DNA of 39,806 nt, from contig BFEA01000136.1 in NCBI GenBank assembly GCA_003427395.1, positions 2,643,751-2,683,556 of the forward strand, given 5' to 3'. Positions 1-8,797 of this stretch are shown one piece after another. Below the pieces are notes generated by a model. The model made no database searches. It had not been told where the DNA came from and saw only the letters and a program-made list of their open reading frames with translations. Position numbers and translations under genes: made by a program. This DNA comes from Chara braunii (Eukaryota > Streptophyta > Charophyceae > Charales > Characeae). Numbering within the stretch: the stretch's first letter is position 1; every line of letters begins with the position of its first letter.

Positions 1-451
1 GTAGCGTTGCCCTGACTTCCCATCTTACGGATCTAGCTCCGACTTCCCTCACTTTAGGAGTCATTTGCATGATTCCCTTACCCATCATCTTTCTACCCTT
101 CGCCGGCCCTCACACCCTAGTTAGGCAGCCCCTTATGCTTCATCTAGGTGCGCCCAGTATACCAGGCTCCCTTGTTCCCTTGCATGGTCGACCCTCCATA
201 GCGGTCACCCCTTAGTCGAGCATTACCCGCCNTGATGGTCTATCTGTTAGGGTCATTGGTTATGTTCGTTCCCAGTTCCCTACCCTCATTGAGCCTGATG
301 ACATGTGTTTTCCCCTGTCACTATGTGTGGATGCCCTTAGGAGTTTTCGACCCCTAGGCTGCATTCGCCACCCTCAAAGACCATCCCACCCTTTGGTGTA
401 CGACACACTTCTCATGTGACATATGGTTGTCTTGTTGATTGCTTTGTTGCT

Positions 452-607
452 CTCAGACTGAGGCTACTGCCTCCGACATTTCTTGGATTTAGTTGTTTTG
501 CTTTTGCTGTTCTTAGGACTTATACACGAGTCAGTTGTTACCAGACTGAGGCTAGTGCCTCCAACATTCTAGGATCTAGTTGTCACTACCTTTTGCTTTC
601 CTAGGAC
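452..607 (+). repeat. imperfect tandem repeat, about 90-bp period
   Basis: Two successive units begin with CAGACTGAGGCTA (about 452 and 543), continue with TGCCTCC..ACATT..GGAT.TAGTTGT and end with a TTTTGCT..CTTAGGAC / CCTAGGAC block. A weaker third echo (TGTGACATT...ATCCTAGG) follows near 650-690. No coding meaning is apparent; it looks like a degenerate minisatellite or a local duplication. Confidence 0.7.
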
Positions 608-838
608 ATGTATGTTAGTTAGTTGCTCCTACTTTCACTTAGGCTGTTAGCTGTGACATTGCTGTTTTGTGACATTTTATATCCTAGGTTGCATCGCATG
701 GACTCAACATGGAGCTTGCTCCGCATCCTAGACTACTCAGATTTTCTTTTCTTTGGTAGAGTTCCGCTTCTTGGCGGAAGCATGTTTGTATCTAGGCAAT
801 CTATCACAGGTCGAGGATCGTGTAGCGGACCTCGGGTT

Positions 839-877
839 GGCCTGTGAGACCAGCCCCTTGGCCTGTTCTCACAGGCC
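839..877. repeat. perfect 11-bp inverted repeat
   Basis: GGCCTGTGAGA (839-849) and TCTCACAGGCC (867-877) are exact reverse complements separated by 17 bases, so the stretch can form a stem-loop. A perfect 18-bp palindrome, GCTGGGGTATACCCCAGC (956-973), lies about 80 bases downstream. No function is assigned. Confidence 0.8.
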
Positions 878-2042
878 TGTATTATATTCGGGGTAGGCCA
901 GTCCAGGCCGGTACCTCTGTCGGTACCAGCCAGTCCAGTCCAGTCCCGTCAGTCCGCTGGGGTATACCCCAGCCATTGTNTGTTTTCANNCTNATTCCTC
1001 ACNTGCACATTTTGGAGTACGTGCGTTGGAGTCTTGCNTGGGGAGCTGCGTTGTGCCATCTTGCTCCCCCTTCTTCCTCCATCTCCATCTCTGTCACTAG
1101 CGGAGCACCACACCTGGTGGGTCCGCTACAAGCCTCCTGGACTGCTCGCACGAGTCAGGAGGCACACCCGAGAAGTACATAGGACTGTCCTAGGCACTTC
1201 ACGGGTAGGTAGTCAGACAGTAGTCAGGGTAGTCTTCAGGATAGCGGAGCAGCACTCAGGAGGAGCGCTGCTCAAGGGCAGCTTAGCGCTAGTTTAGTCT
1301 TCGGCGCTGGGCGCCATAGCTGTAGTCATCAGCGCTGGGCCAGTAGTAGTAGTGATACCGGAGAGAGGTACTGACGGAGGCCAGTGGTACTTACCTGTGG
1401 CGCCATCGCTCCAGCTCCATCTTCGTGATACCTGCATCAAGGCGCCGACTTCACAGGTTAGTACTAGACTGAGAGAGAGAGAGAGTTCTTCTTCTTCCTC
1501 TTCTAAGTCCACCACCTCTTCTTCTCCTCTCGCTGCCTACTTCTCAGTATCTGTGGACTACGAGAGAGAGATATGACCTGAGACTTGACGACATTGGATA
1601 CAGACTCGACATTTTGGATTCGGACATTTTGACGAGGGACTATTTGGGCCTGTGCCGAAGACTTGGTGTTGTCGACATTCCCATCTCTCCCCCCTCTTCG
1701 TCTAACCCCCCTCATCTTCGTCTGTGTATGTGTGGGGCTGGCGCAGTCTTCCTGTGTGAAGCGCCAGACCCCTTTCACACTCTGGATGATGATGATGATG
1801 TATGTTTGCAACATTGATTGATCGGATCATTGGTATCTAAGTCTTCCGTTTGCGCCATCTTGTACTTTGCATTGAGAGGTCGGTTCTTGTTCTGGTCTGC
1901 ACAGTTACAGTATGTAACAAACCTGATGAGTAAAACCAAATATTTCTGAATTGCCTGGGGCCGGTCAGCTCAATGATGATATCTCAAGACCGTCGACCTT
2001 TAAGAAAAATTAAAAAAATACGGGTTTGGAAAGTATAGTACC

Positions 2043-2056
2043 AAGTTTACCGGACC
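2043..2056 (+). repeat. 5' target-site duplication of U2 chimera
   Basis: AAGTTTACCGGACC directly precedes the U2 start and is repeated exactly after the terminal poly(A) at 2562-2575. The leading A bases of the second copy merge with the tail, so the unambiguous part is 12 bp. Confidence 0.8.
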
Positions 2057-2250
2057 ATACCTTTTTCGGCCTTTTGGCTACGATCGAGTGTAGTATCTGT
2101 TCTGATCAGTTTAATATCTGATCCGTGGTCCATCGGACCACACGATATTAAATAAATTAATTTTTTTGGGCTAGGGGGGGTTGTACGGGTAAGCTTGCTT
2201 GCTCGACCCCTTCAGCGTTTCCTTTGTATTGCACTGCAGCATGACGCAGC
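2057..2250 (+). ncRNA. U2 spliceosomal snRNA-like sequence (probable retrocopy)
   Basis: U2 snRNA base-pairs with the intron branch site in the spliceosome. The sequence opens with ATACCTTTTTCGGCC, close to the plant U2 5' end. It retains the CGGCCTTTTGGCT stem-loop I region and GTGTAGTATCTGTTCT with the branch-site pairing GTAGTA (2090-2095). Loop IIa is followed by the perfect IIb hairpin GTGGTCC-ATC-GGACCAC (2125-2141). The Sm site AATTTTTTTGG is at 2159-2169, and a 3' stem-loop contains TGTATTGCACTGCAGC (about 2215-2247). The IIb arms look compensatorily changed relative to the plant sequence as I remember it, suggesting the parent gene was functional. No convincing plant USE/TATA pair lies upstream, and the flanking direct repeats imply this copy was inserted as RNA, so it is probably not transcribed from its own promoter. 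Confidence 0.85.
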
Positions 2251-2561
2251 AGGTTAATCCTCCTCTGGTATGGGGGAGCAATCAATGCCTCTGCATAGAT
2301 GATAGACGTATACAGGAGCGGTTTTCGTTGGGATGGCCACGTGGCCTGTCTCCATGATTTCCATGTTTTCATATTGTAAATAGGGATGCTGGACCCGATT
2401 TCCAGCAGGTGCTGCTCCCCACCAATAGATGGAGCCTCCCCGAAGGTGTTAGCGGTGTCTGCACTCATCAGCACCCCTAGCAACCGATCGGGCAGTTTCT
2501 CTCCAAAAAAAAAAAAAAAAAAAAAAAAAGAGTGCGGCGCGGCCCTACAAAAAAAAAAAAA
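2057..2561 (+). mobile_element. U2 snRNA-headed retroposed chimera (SINE-like)
   Basis: The insert starts exactly at the first nucleotide of a U2 snRNA-like sequence (ATACCTTT...), carries about 250 bp of unrelated body after the U2 3' stem, and ends with two adenine tracts (25 A at 2505-2529, 15 A ending at 2563). It is bounded on both sides by AAGTTTACCGGACC (2043-2056 and 2562-2575). A 5' end at an RNA start, a terminal poly(A) tract and flanking direct repeats of this length are the hallmarks of LINE-mediated retroposition. Part of the body (2382-2430) recurs inverted at 8127-8176 next to an A-rich tail, so the body belongs to a dispersed family. The alternative, a real U2 gene with an unrelated downstream repeat, does not explain the exact 14-bp repeats. 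Confidence 0.75.
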
Positions 2562-2575
2562 AAGTTTACCGGACC
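2562..2575 (+). repeat. 3' target-site duplication of U2 chimera
   Basis: Exact second copy of the 14-bp direct repeat at 2043-2056. It lies immediately after the poly(A) tract and is followed by unrelated sequence (GGTCTGGCCCG). Confidence 0.8.
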
Positions 2576-3380
2576 GGTCTGGCCCGAAATGGGACAAATA
2601 TGCGGGAAAACTTGCAAAAATACGGCTTTCAGTCCGAAAGCTCCTATTCACATTTGCCACGAGGCACCTTATTTCGCGATAGATATAAGGGGGTAGTAGG
2701 GGTACCTCCTTTTGCAACAGGGGACCCATTGAAGCACTCAGGCCAGCCGGAAGAGGCCTCTGTCAGGAAAGAAGGTACCCCCCGGTAAATCTGTGTTTCC
2801 AAAATGGTGTTTCTACAACTTTCCAGGTACACTAGGGTTGTTCGAAGCCAGAGGCTGCGCTTACTGCGAGTGTTATTTTTTCGTTTTGTGGGGTTTCTTT
2901 TTCGGGAAATGTCGTGGGCGTTGAATGGTCTTTGTCGGGGTCTTTTTGGGGTTTAGGGAAGAAGTGGCAAGGGTGCGGTCGCGGCTAGGAGACGGACCGG
3001 TAGTTGCGAGGGGTCGTAGTAGTGTAGGTCTAGTGGTCGTTTGATTAGGTCGTTCGGGTTTGTTGTAGACGGCGACCCGGTTTTCCTTTTTGGGGAAGAA
3101 TGAATTGTATGGTGATGGGTATAAAATGGGTAATGAGGGGTCATGACGGGTCATGAAAAGTTGCGACGACTCCGCGAAACTCTTTGCGGTCATTTTTTCG
3201 TTCGATCGGTGGAAAGGGGGTCATGCGTAATTCGGGCTGTCAGGGGTTCAGGCGTCATTGGAGGCCGACGAAAAAGAAAGAAAGAAAGGAAAAAGGAAAA
3301 AAAAAAAGGAAAAAAAACGGAGTTTCAAATGCTGGGACGTCGGGGAAGGCCCTCACGAGGGTGGCAGTTGCAGCAGTTCT
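2576..3380. other. non-coding stretch with purine tract
   Basis: No gene is recognised. The stretch has a strongly G/T-biased plus strand (about 2870-3110), a short duplication of GGGTCATGA (about 3139-3155) and a long purine tract of GAAA/GGAAAA units (about 3268-3320). Open frames here are products of this composition bias. Confidence 0.6.
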
Positions 3381-3948
3381 TTGAGGAATGTATCTGGCCG
3401 CCATCTGTGGAAGAGTTCGCTTTTTTTTTTGTTTTGCTTTTGTTCCGGTTCCTTGTAGTGCCCTGCCAGCCAGGCAGGGCCTATTTAACGGGTGGCACGT
3501 CTCTACGCTGTAGCACCCTGTACCCGCCCTCAATCCCATAATAAGAGAGCTTTTTTTTTTGGGCGGGGGGGGGCTTGTTTTTTTTTTGGGTTGTTCGTCC
3601 ATAAACGCCCTCCCTCAGAGCACAGTCACACGAATACCTCATAGAATGTATCTGGTGGTTATAGAGACTACTTCCGAGTTTTTTTTTTTTTTTTGAGGAA
3701 TGTATCTGACCACCATGTGTGGAAGAGTTTGCTTTTTTTTTTGTTTTGCTTTTGTTCCCGTTCGTTGTAGTGCCCTGCCAGCCAGGCAGGGCGTATTTAA
3801 CTTTTTTTTTTTTTGGGGGGGGGGGGGGGGGGGTTGTTTTTTTTTGGGGTTGTTCGTCCATAAACTCCCTCCCTCAGAGCACAGTCACACGAATACCTCA
3901 TAGAATGTATCTGGTGGTTATAGAGACTACTTCCGAGTTTTTTTTTGT
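3381..3948 (+). repeat. tandem duplication with poly-T/poly-G runs
   Basis: Two units share the order GAGGAATGTATCTG.CC.CCAT.TGTGGAAGAGTT, poly-T, GTTTTGCTTTTGTTCC, a perfect GCCCTGCC-agcca-GGCAGGGC inverted repeat, TATTTAAC, a T-run then G-run, TTGTTCGTCCATAAAC.CCCTCCCTCAGAGC and a common end at ..CTTCCGAG plus poly-T. Unit 1 is about 3381-3694 and unit 2 about 3695-3948. Unit 2 lacks roughly 60 bp found in unit 1 (about 3488-3550). The G-runs (up to 18 consecutive G in unit 2, about 3817-3834) could form G-quadruplexes, and homopolymer lengths may be unreliable. Confidence 0.75.
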
Positions 3949-3983
3949 TTTTGTTTTTTTCCTCTTTGTTCCTTCTCCTATGA

Positions 3984-4357
3984 AACTGCCCTGGCTAAGG
4001 CACGCAAGTGGCATTCAGGAGGTCTTGGGTTCAATCCCAATTGGCCTCATGTACCTTCCTGGGCAAGCTTGGCGCCCGCCACCTAGAGATATGTCGTCGG
4101 TCCCCCCAAGTGGCATTGAGCAGAGAAGAGACTGCTGATGTTCATAGGGGGAGGGGACCGCAGGGGAGACACAGTGACTGACCCATCGAAGAAGCTCGGC
4201 CCTGATGCTACAGGCTGACCCCTGGTCGGTATCGCCCACCTGCTGTAGCAGGTATTGCACCTGCTGGTGGGTGCAGCTCCCGCATGTTCCCTCGTTGGAG
4301 GCTTGAGCACGGATATGGCTTCTACGGGGTTCTCGTAATATCATAATGACAATAAAA
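3984..4357 (+). mobile_element. tRNA-derived SINE
   Basis: An RNA polymerase III-type internal promoter is visible: box A TGGCTAAGGC (3992-4001) and box B GGGTTCAATCCC (4027-4038), with 35 bases between their starts as in tRNA-derived SINEs. A non-tRNA body follows, and the 3' end reads ATCATAATGACAATAAAAAAA (to about 4360), a tail style shared by many SINE/LINE pairs. It is followed by hairpins at 4361-4373 and 4376-4394 and an A-rich TTTTACTTTT(A/G)ATTAAAAAA duplication (about 4430-4473). The hairpins could be part of the tail. No clear target-site duplication was found, so the ends are approximate. Confidence 0.65.
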
Positions 4358-4375
4358 AAAGGCCTGAAAGGCCGT

Positions 4376-4394
4376 CCTGTCGAGATTCGACAGG
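4376..4394. repeat. perfect hairpin after SINE tail
   Basis: CCTGTCGA-GAT-TCGACAGG has 8-bp perfect arms and a 3-nt loop. It follows the smaller hairpin GGCCT-GAA-AGGCC (4361-4373) directly after the SINE A-rich end. It could be a structure recognised by the partner LINE, or simply flanking DNA. Confidence 0.7.
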
Positions 4395-4789
4395 TAATTG
4401 AATTGGTTGGGCTTAAAAGAATTAGCCTTTTTACTTTTAATTAAAAAATTTTACTTTTGATTAAAAAAAAAAAATTGCCCCCGCTCGGCAAAACTCGGTG
4501 CGCAGTGAAAATCAGGGAAAAAGGGTTCGTCGACGACTGGAGTCTGAACTTGACCGCTCTTAGGCAAGCGGGTCGTTCGATTTGGTCGTCGACGAGTCAA
4601 GTCTGGCGTTTTTTTTTTGCTTTTTTTTTTTTCCTCTCTCTTTTTCGGTCGACGAACGAAAAAATGCTTCTCCCCGCAGCCGCCGAGGCTACAATCTCCT
4701 ACCCCCTGGCTGCGCCCCCGCGCTCCGCGCGGTCACAGTGCTCCACTGCAGGGCTCTTCGAGGAATTCGCTATATTTTGTGGGTGCAAA

Positions 4790-5060
4790 GCACCCTACGA
4801 CATAACCTTTGTATTCACTTCCCCCAATGGGGAAAAAAGTGTAGCAGACCCTTGAACCAAGGGGCAAAAAAAATTAGCAGGCCCCAAAATGACTTTTCAT
4901 GTAATTTTTGCACCCTGGCTGGGCCGATATCACCTGCTGTGCAAACATGGCGGGACTGTTTTACAGGGTGCAAAAATGATGCGACAAGTCATTTTGGGGC
5001 CTGCGACACTTTTTATCCTGGTCAGGGGGAAATGAATACAATGGTTTCGCCGTAGGGGGC
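4790..5060. mobile_element. foldback / MITE-like inverted repeat element
   Basis: The left arm (4790-4917) and right arm (about 4960-5060) are imperfect reverse complements. Matching blocks are GCACCCTACG / CGTAGGGGGC at the tips, then AACC.TTGTATTCA.TTCCCCC, AAAAGTGT.GCAG, GCCCCAAAATGACTT and ATTTTTGCACCCTG. The left arm has an extra segment of about 30 bp. The spacer of about 45 bp is unrelated. No open frame is present, so it would be non-autonomous. No clear target-site duplication is seen, and the family is not recognised. Confidence 0.65.
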
Positions 5061-7267
5061 GTTTATAACTTTTCCCAAGGAACTGCCCTTTTTAATTTCA
5101 ACCACCAAGTACTTCCTAAAGTCGTGCCCGAGCCACCATCCTAGGAAACGTATGAGGGCCCCAATTCATCAGACTAGAATCATTTCTACCCTATTTTTTT
5201 CACGGTCGATAGCTGGGCCTACTTGGCGCATACATCGGCCGAGGGTGTTTCCCATTAACGCGCTGCGACTGATGGGCTTCGGCCTACCGGACCACAGTGG
5301 CTGGGGGCGCCAGCCAAAAGAAAACCGAAACGACGCGGCGGTGGCTCGACAAAACTTCGCGCGCAGGGCGTTTCCCGGCTCGGCATCAATAGCTGGGCGA
5401 AGGACTGGTGGTTTAAGAACGGTGCTCGTGCCATAAGAATTCATGGCGCTCCACCTGCCTGCCCTTTCGGGACTCTCATGAAACAGCTCCCTGGCAGCAT
5501 AGGCAAATAGTGTTCTCCATTTCCGCAGAGTCCTAAGTTAAGAACCCCAAAATCAGCGCCGGATCGCGGAGAACAGAGGAGAACTCCCACTTTCAAGTAG
5601 GCAGAATCCCTGAAAGACAAAAAACATAGAAATGTCAGTGGAGCCCACAATTCTTCAAGAAAAGCCCTCAAAGAACTGCAGTGGAGTGTGACGAACCACT
5701 TTTTGTTACGTGCGATTTTATGCGCGATGACAATGAGGGGTCCTAAGATGGGAAGGTCGGGCCAATTTCGAGAGATCGGGATCGACGGGAAATCGCATCG
5801 GTGTCCTTGCTTCTTCGCCCCTTTTTTTTTGCGTCGCTTCTTTTCGGATGGCTGGGTTCAGGGCTGGGCAAGTCCCGGGACGATTGGTTGTATGGCGTGC
5901 CGCAGCGCCCGCGATTAATAATGGTTGACGTCACTTCTTTTTTTGTTTTTGCTGTCGGGTTTTCGGCGCGGAGATTGCGCAGGAATTTGCTTCGTTCTTT
6001 TTAAATTTTCTTTTCAAATTTCTTTTCAAACCTTGTCGAGCCTTGACGGCTCTCGGAATTTCGGATTTTTCCATTCGGAATTTGCGCTTTATTGATTTTT
6101 TTTTGCACTTTTGCATTAGGAAGGATTTAGGAATTTAGGACTTTAGGAATTGGGGATTTTTTTTACCGCGCATCGCCTTTACTTGCGGGCTTCTTCTTGC
6201 GGCTGCAACGAAGCTCTGATTAGTCGGCGTCCTTAATCTTGTCCGTAACTGTAATTTTTTGGCGGGCACCATTGTAACTGTATCTTTCTTCTTGAGCTTC
6301 GTTTTTCCCGCCCTCTTCTCTCCTTTTTTATGAGTCTAGCTGGCCCGCGGGCTGCATGCTCTGATCGATGCGTGGAGAGTGGCTACGTCCCCCACGCCGC
6401 GATCTCACCATGCAGAACGTAGGCACTCTCTTCCCTAATCTCCGTTCTAAGTCCTTGCAATTTCGTGTTCTTCGCGCATGCACACGCGCTATAAATTTCG
6501 GTTGCGCGATTAGATAGCTCTCTTAAACAGTTGCTGGAAACTCGGGGAGCACGATCAGTGAGGGTCAGCTCACGAGCAAAGTAAGAGGTGAGTAGAAGTG
6601 GGAGTCGGGCGACCCGACGAGCTGGTGCCGAATGCGCGGGGTTGACGCATGGGCCTACGACAGACTGTAGCGCGCGGGCGAACCTGACGGGTGCAGGAGG
6701 ACTAAGCGGGGTGACGACTTCGTGGGTTGGTGCGTGACGACGGACTGTCCGCATCGGAGAGAGAGAGAGAGCTGAGGTCACGTAGGTGGATGGACATGGA
6801 TTTGCGACTTTCTTTTGTCTTCCTCTTTGTCTTTGTGCATAAGTTTTGCTTTCGGCCTCGGGCGATTCGCCCATCTTTTGCTTTCGGCATTCTTGTCTCG
6901 GCTTCAGCTCGTGTTTTGCTTGCAATTAATCTTAATCTTTCCTGCTGTGTGTTGTTGAATGGATTTCTATTTTGCGATGAATGAATGATATATTTGTCAC
7001 TTTCTTTCTCGTTGCTCACATTGGATGGCGGACCCGGGGAAGTTGATGTCATTTGCGATGCTTTGATGAATGCATACTCAAGGATGCCCTGTCACTTGCA
7101 TAAGTATGAAATGATTGTCGAATATGGGATTGTTGAATAATTGCGTGGCGATTTTGCATGTAGGACTGAAATCTCACTTTTGCACGAAAATCAGGCTACG
7201 GACCCAGGTACGATCAAACACTCCGTGTGCACACATGTAAGCGCAATCTAATCAACGCGGCTTACAC
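5061..7267. other. non-coding stretch, no gene recognised
   Basis: Nothing convincing codes here. I see T-rich low complexity (about 5935-6170, with repeated TTTTCAAATTTC), a GGTTGACGTCAC box (5924-5934) also present in the LTRs, a short (GA)n tract (about 6756-6770), and a C/T-biased run around 6780-6960. Overlapping open frames on both strands at 6383-7052 look like shadows of composition. Confidence 0.6.
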
Positions 7268-7807
7268 GTGCCCATACATGGTCAATTCACAATCACCGAC
7301 GGTCCTGACACCTCCGGTATCAGAGTGAGAGTGGGATTGCCTCCTTATGAGAATTTAGTGCTCCGCCGGAATGACAAGATGACATGCATCGCGGACCGGG
7401 AATACTTAGAGCACTGGGAGGAAGAATATCTTAGGCGGAGATATCCGAAATTTCCCTGTTCTACCGAGAACCGACTGTGCGCAAGGGACTTTTATCATGC
7501 CATAACCAGCGATCCGAGGGGTCCCGACGATCCGACTACCTACAACACGCAGTATTTCATATCCCCTGGCTTCGTTGTTATTGCTACCAACTTCCCTCCC
7601 TTCCATCTCCTCCTTCCATACCACCAACTCATGGTGGTACCGTGGAATTCCATAGCCCCGTACTGGCCCCATACGTCGTGCAGAAATTGTAGACAGCGTG
7701 GCAACCGCCGAGCCTCCGCAACTCCAGAGCCTACCCATAACACACGGCGTCAACCGCCACGTGTCCACCATAGGAGGCCCGACCCGTCGCACCAAGGAAA
7801 TAATTAG
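7268..7807 (+). CDS. orphan open reading frame, unrecognised
   Basis: This open frame is 179 codons if read from a GTG at 7268. The first in-frame ATG is at 7379, giving about 142 residues. The translation has a balanced composition for its first 135 residues: a charged segment (EHWEEEYLRRRYPKF), then a Pro/Phe/Tyr-rich hydrophobic part. The tail is Arg/Pro/His-rich after CRNCRQRG. It stands out against the low-complexity frames around it and could be an exon or part of a decayed element, but I do not recognise any family and see no promoter or splice evidence. It ends at TAG (7805-7807). Confidence 0.25.
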   Translation: MPIHGQFTITDGPDTSGIRVRVGLPPYENLVLRRNDKMTCIADREYLEHWEEEYLRRRYPKFPCSTENRLCARDFYHAITSDPRGPDDPTTYNTQYFISPGFVVIATNFPPFHLLLPYHQLMVVPWNSIAPYWPHTSCRNCRQRGNRRASATPEPTHNTRRQPPRVHHRRPDPSHQGNN

Positions 7808-8092
7808 ATCGAACGACCCAAGATGAACCGCGCATGCGATTTGCCTTATGCTGCACGACATCGACCGTCATCAGACCGAAAATGACCCGCCCCTTAGCCT
7901 TATTGCATCTATGCCCCTGAACCTTGTCGCAGGAGATCTCAGTTCTGACCTGAGACTCCACCCCCATTTCCCAAAAATCCTTGGCACACCCCTTTTTTGC
8001 ACTTCCAGGCCCATATCCCACTCCGATCAAGAAGTCGCGCCGGGCGTGAGGTTGGGCGTCACAGGAGCACAACCCTCAGCATCTGTGCTACA
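7808..8092. other. non-coding stretch
   Basis: I see no supported feature between the orphan frame and the A/T-rich tail of the inverted repeat copy at about 8093. Short open frames are uninformative. Confidence 0.5.
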
Positions 8093-8200
8093 ATTTTTAT
8101 TTATTTATTTTTTTGAAAATACTCGAATCTATTGGTGGGGAGCCTCACCTGCTGGAAAACGGGTCCAGCATCCCTTTTGCACATTAACAAGAAAGCCAGG
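8093..8200 (-). mobile_element. second copy of the U2-chimera body, A-rich tail
   Basis: On the minus strand, 8176-8127 reads AGGGATGCTGGACCCG, then TTTCCAGCAGGTG, then GCTCCCCACCAATAGAT. It matches 2382-2430 with only about three differences by eye. It continues into TCGAGTATTTTC and an A-rich tail (AAAAAAATAAATAAATAAAAA, 8115-8095). Upstream on the minus strand there is weaker similarity (to about 8200), but no U2 sequence. This copy therefore shows where the repeat normally ends and that the body exists without the U2 head, at least as a truncated copy. Confidence 0.6.
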
Positions 8201-8342
8201 AATGAGTAAAGAAAATAGTAAGGTTTTGGCTGCCAGCATTGACTGCTCCGGTAAGCCGGAGGGTTAACTGTGTAGCTGATCTTCCTAGAGTTTTGTCCTG
8301 TCCCACCATTGTTGTATTATCGTGCACGCCTCTATAGTGGTG

Positions 8343-8373
8343 TCCGACCTCCAGAGGGGCGTCGGAGGTCGGA
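8343..8373. repeat. perfect 10-bp inverted repeat
   Basis: TCCGACCTCC (8343-8352) and GGAGGTCGGA (8364-8373) are exact reverse complements with an 11-base spacer. A weaker GGAAAGG/CCTTTCC pair follows (about 8437-8463), and an A-rich tract lies at about 8500-8550. No element could be delimited. Confidence 0.7.
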
Positions 8374-8797
8374 AAACTTGGGGCACAGGGAAAATGAGAA
8401 ATGCAATTGTTACTGAAGTACGATTTTTGACTCGGAAAGGCGTGACCTTAACTCCTTTCCAGGAGAGAGGGCGGACGTCCAAGGAAATGAAAAAGAAGGG
8501 AAAGGGAAGGAAATAAAATATTTTAAAAATCAAAAATAAAAAATAATCAGACCGTCCTTATGTCAACCAGGACGAGCAGGTGTGGAGGGAAGGGGTCCGG
8601 GAAGTCGGATGGGGGACGCATTGGAAAAGTGGGTTCTATATTCATCCGGTTGTTGAAGATCAGGCGATAGTCCCTGTATTCTGCTATCTCCCGTGGTAAC
8701 ATAGCTGCCTTTCATCCTTATCCCCTCCCTATTCCACTTTCGCTATCCATCCTCCCTTATCCCCTCCTAACCAGGCTTTTTAGAAGGAGGAGAGTGC

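Larger units (their letters stand above)
1..1960. other. non-coding stretch, no gene recognised
   Basis: I see no convincing gene here. Open frames are short, overlap on both strands and lack recognisable motifs. The stretch contains an imperfect tandem duplication (about 450-607), two perfect palindromic elements (839-877 and 956-973), pyrimidine/GA-rich low complexity (about 1470-1570) and isolated Ns (232, 980, 989-990, 993, 1003, 1038). It may be decayed transposon sequence, but nothing identifies a family. Confidence 0.6.

Noticed and set aside
416-1817. Several plus-strand open frames of 60-112 codons
   Set aside because: They overlap in different frames, follow CT/GA-rich composition, contain Ns and show no domain or motif.
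2157-2729. 190-codon minus-strand open frame
   Set aside because: It is antisense to the U2 chimera and runs through both A tracts (poly-Phe), so it is an artefact of the repeat.
3255-4138. Long Lys/Phe/Gly-rich frames on both strands
   Set aside because: They arise from the homopolymer tracts of the tandem duplication and the SINE.
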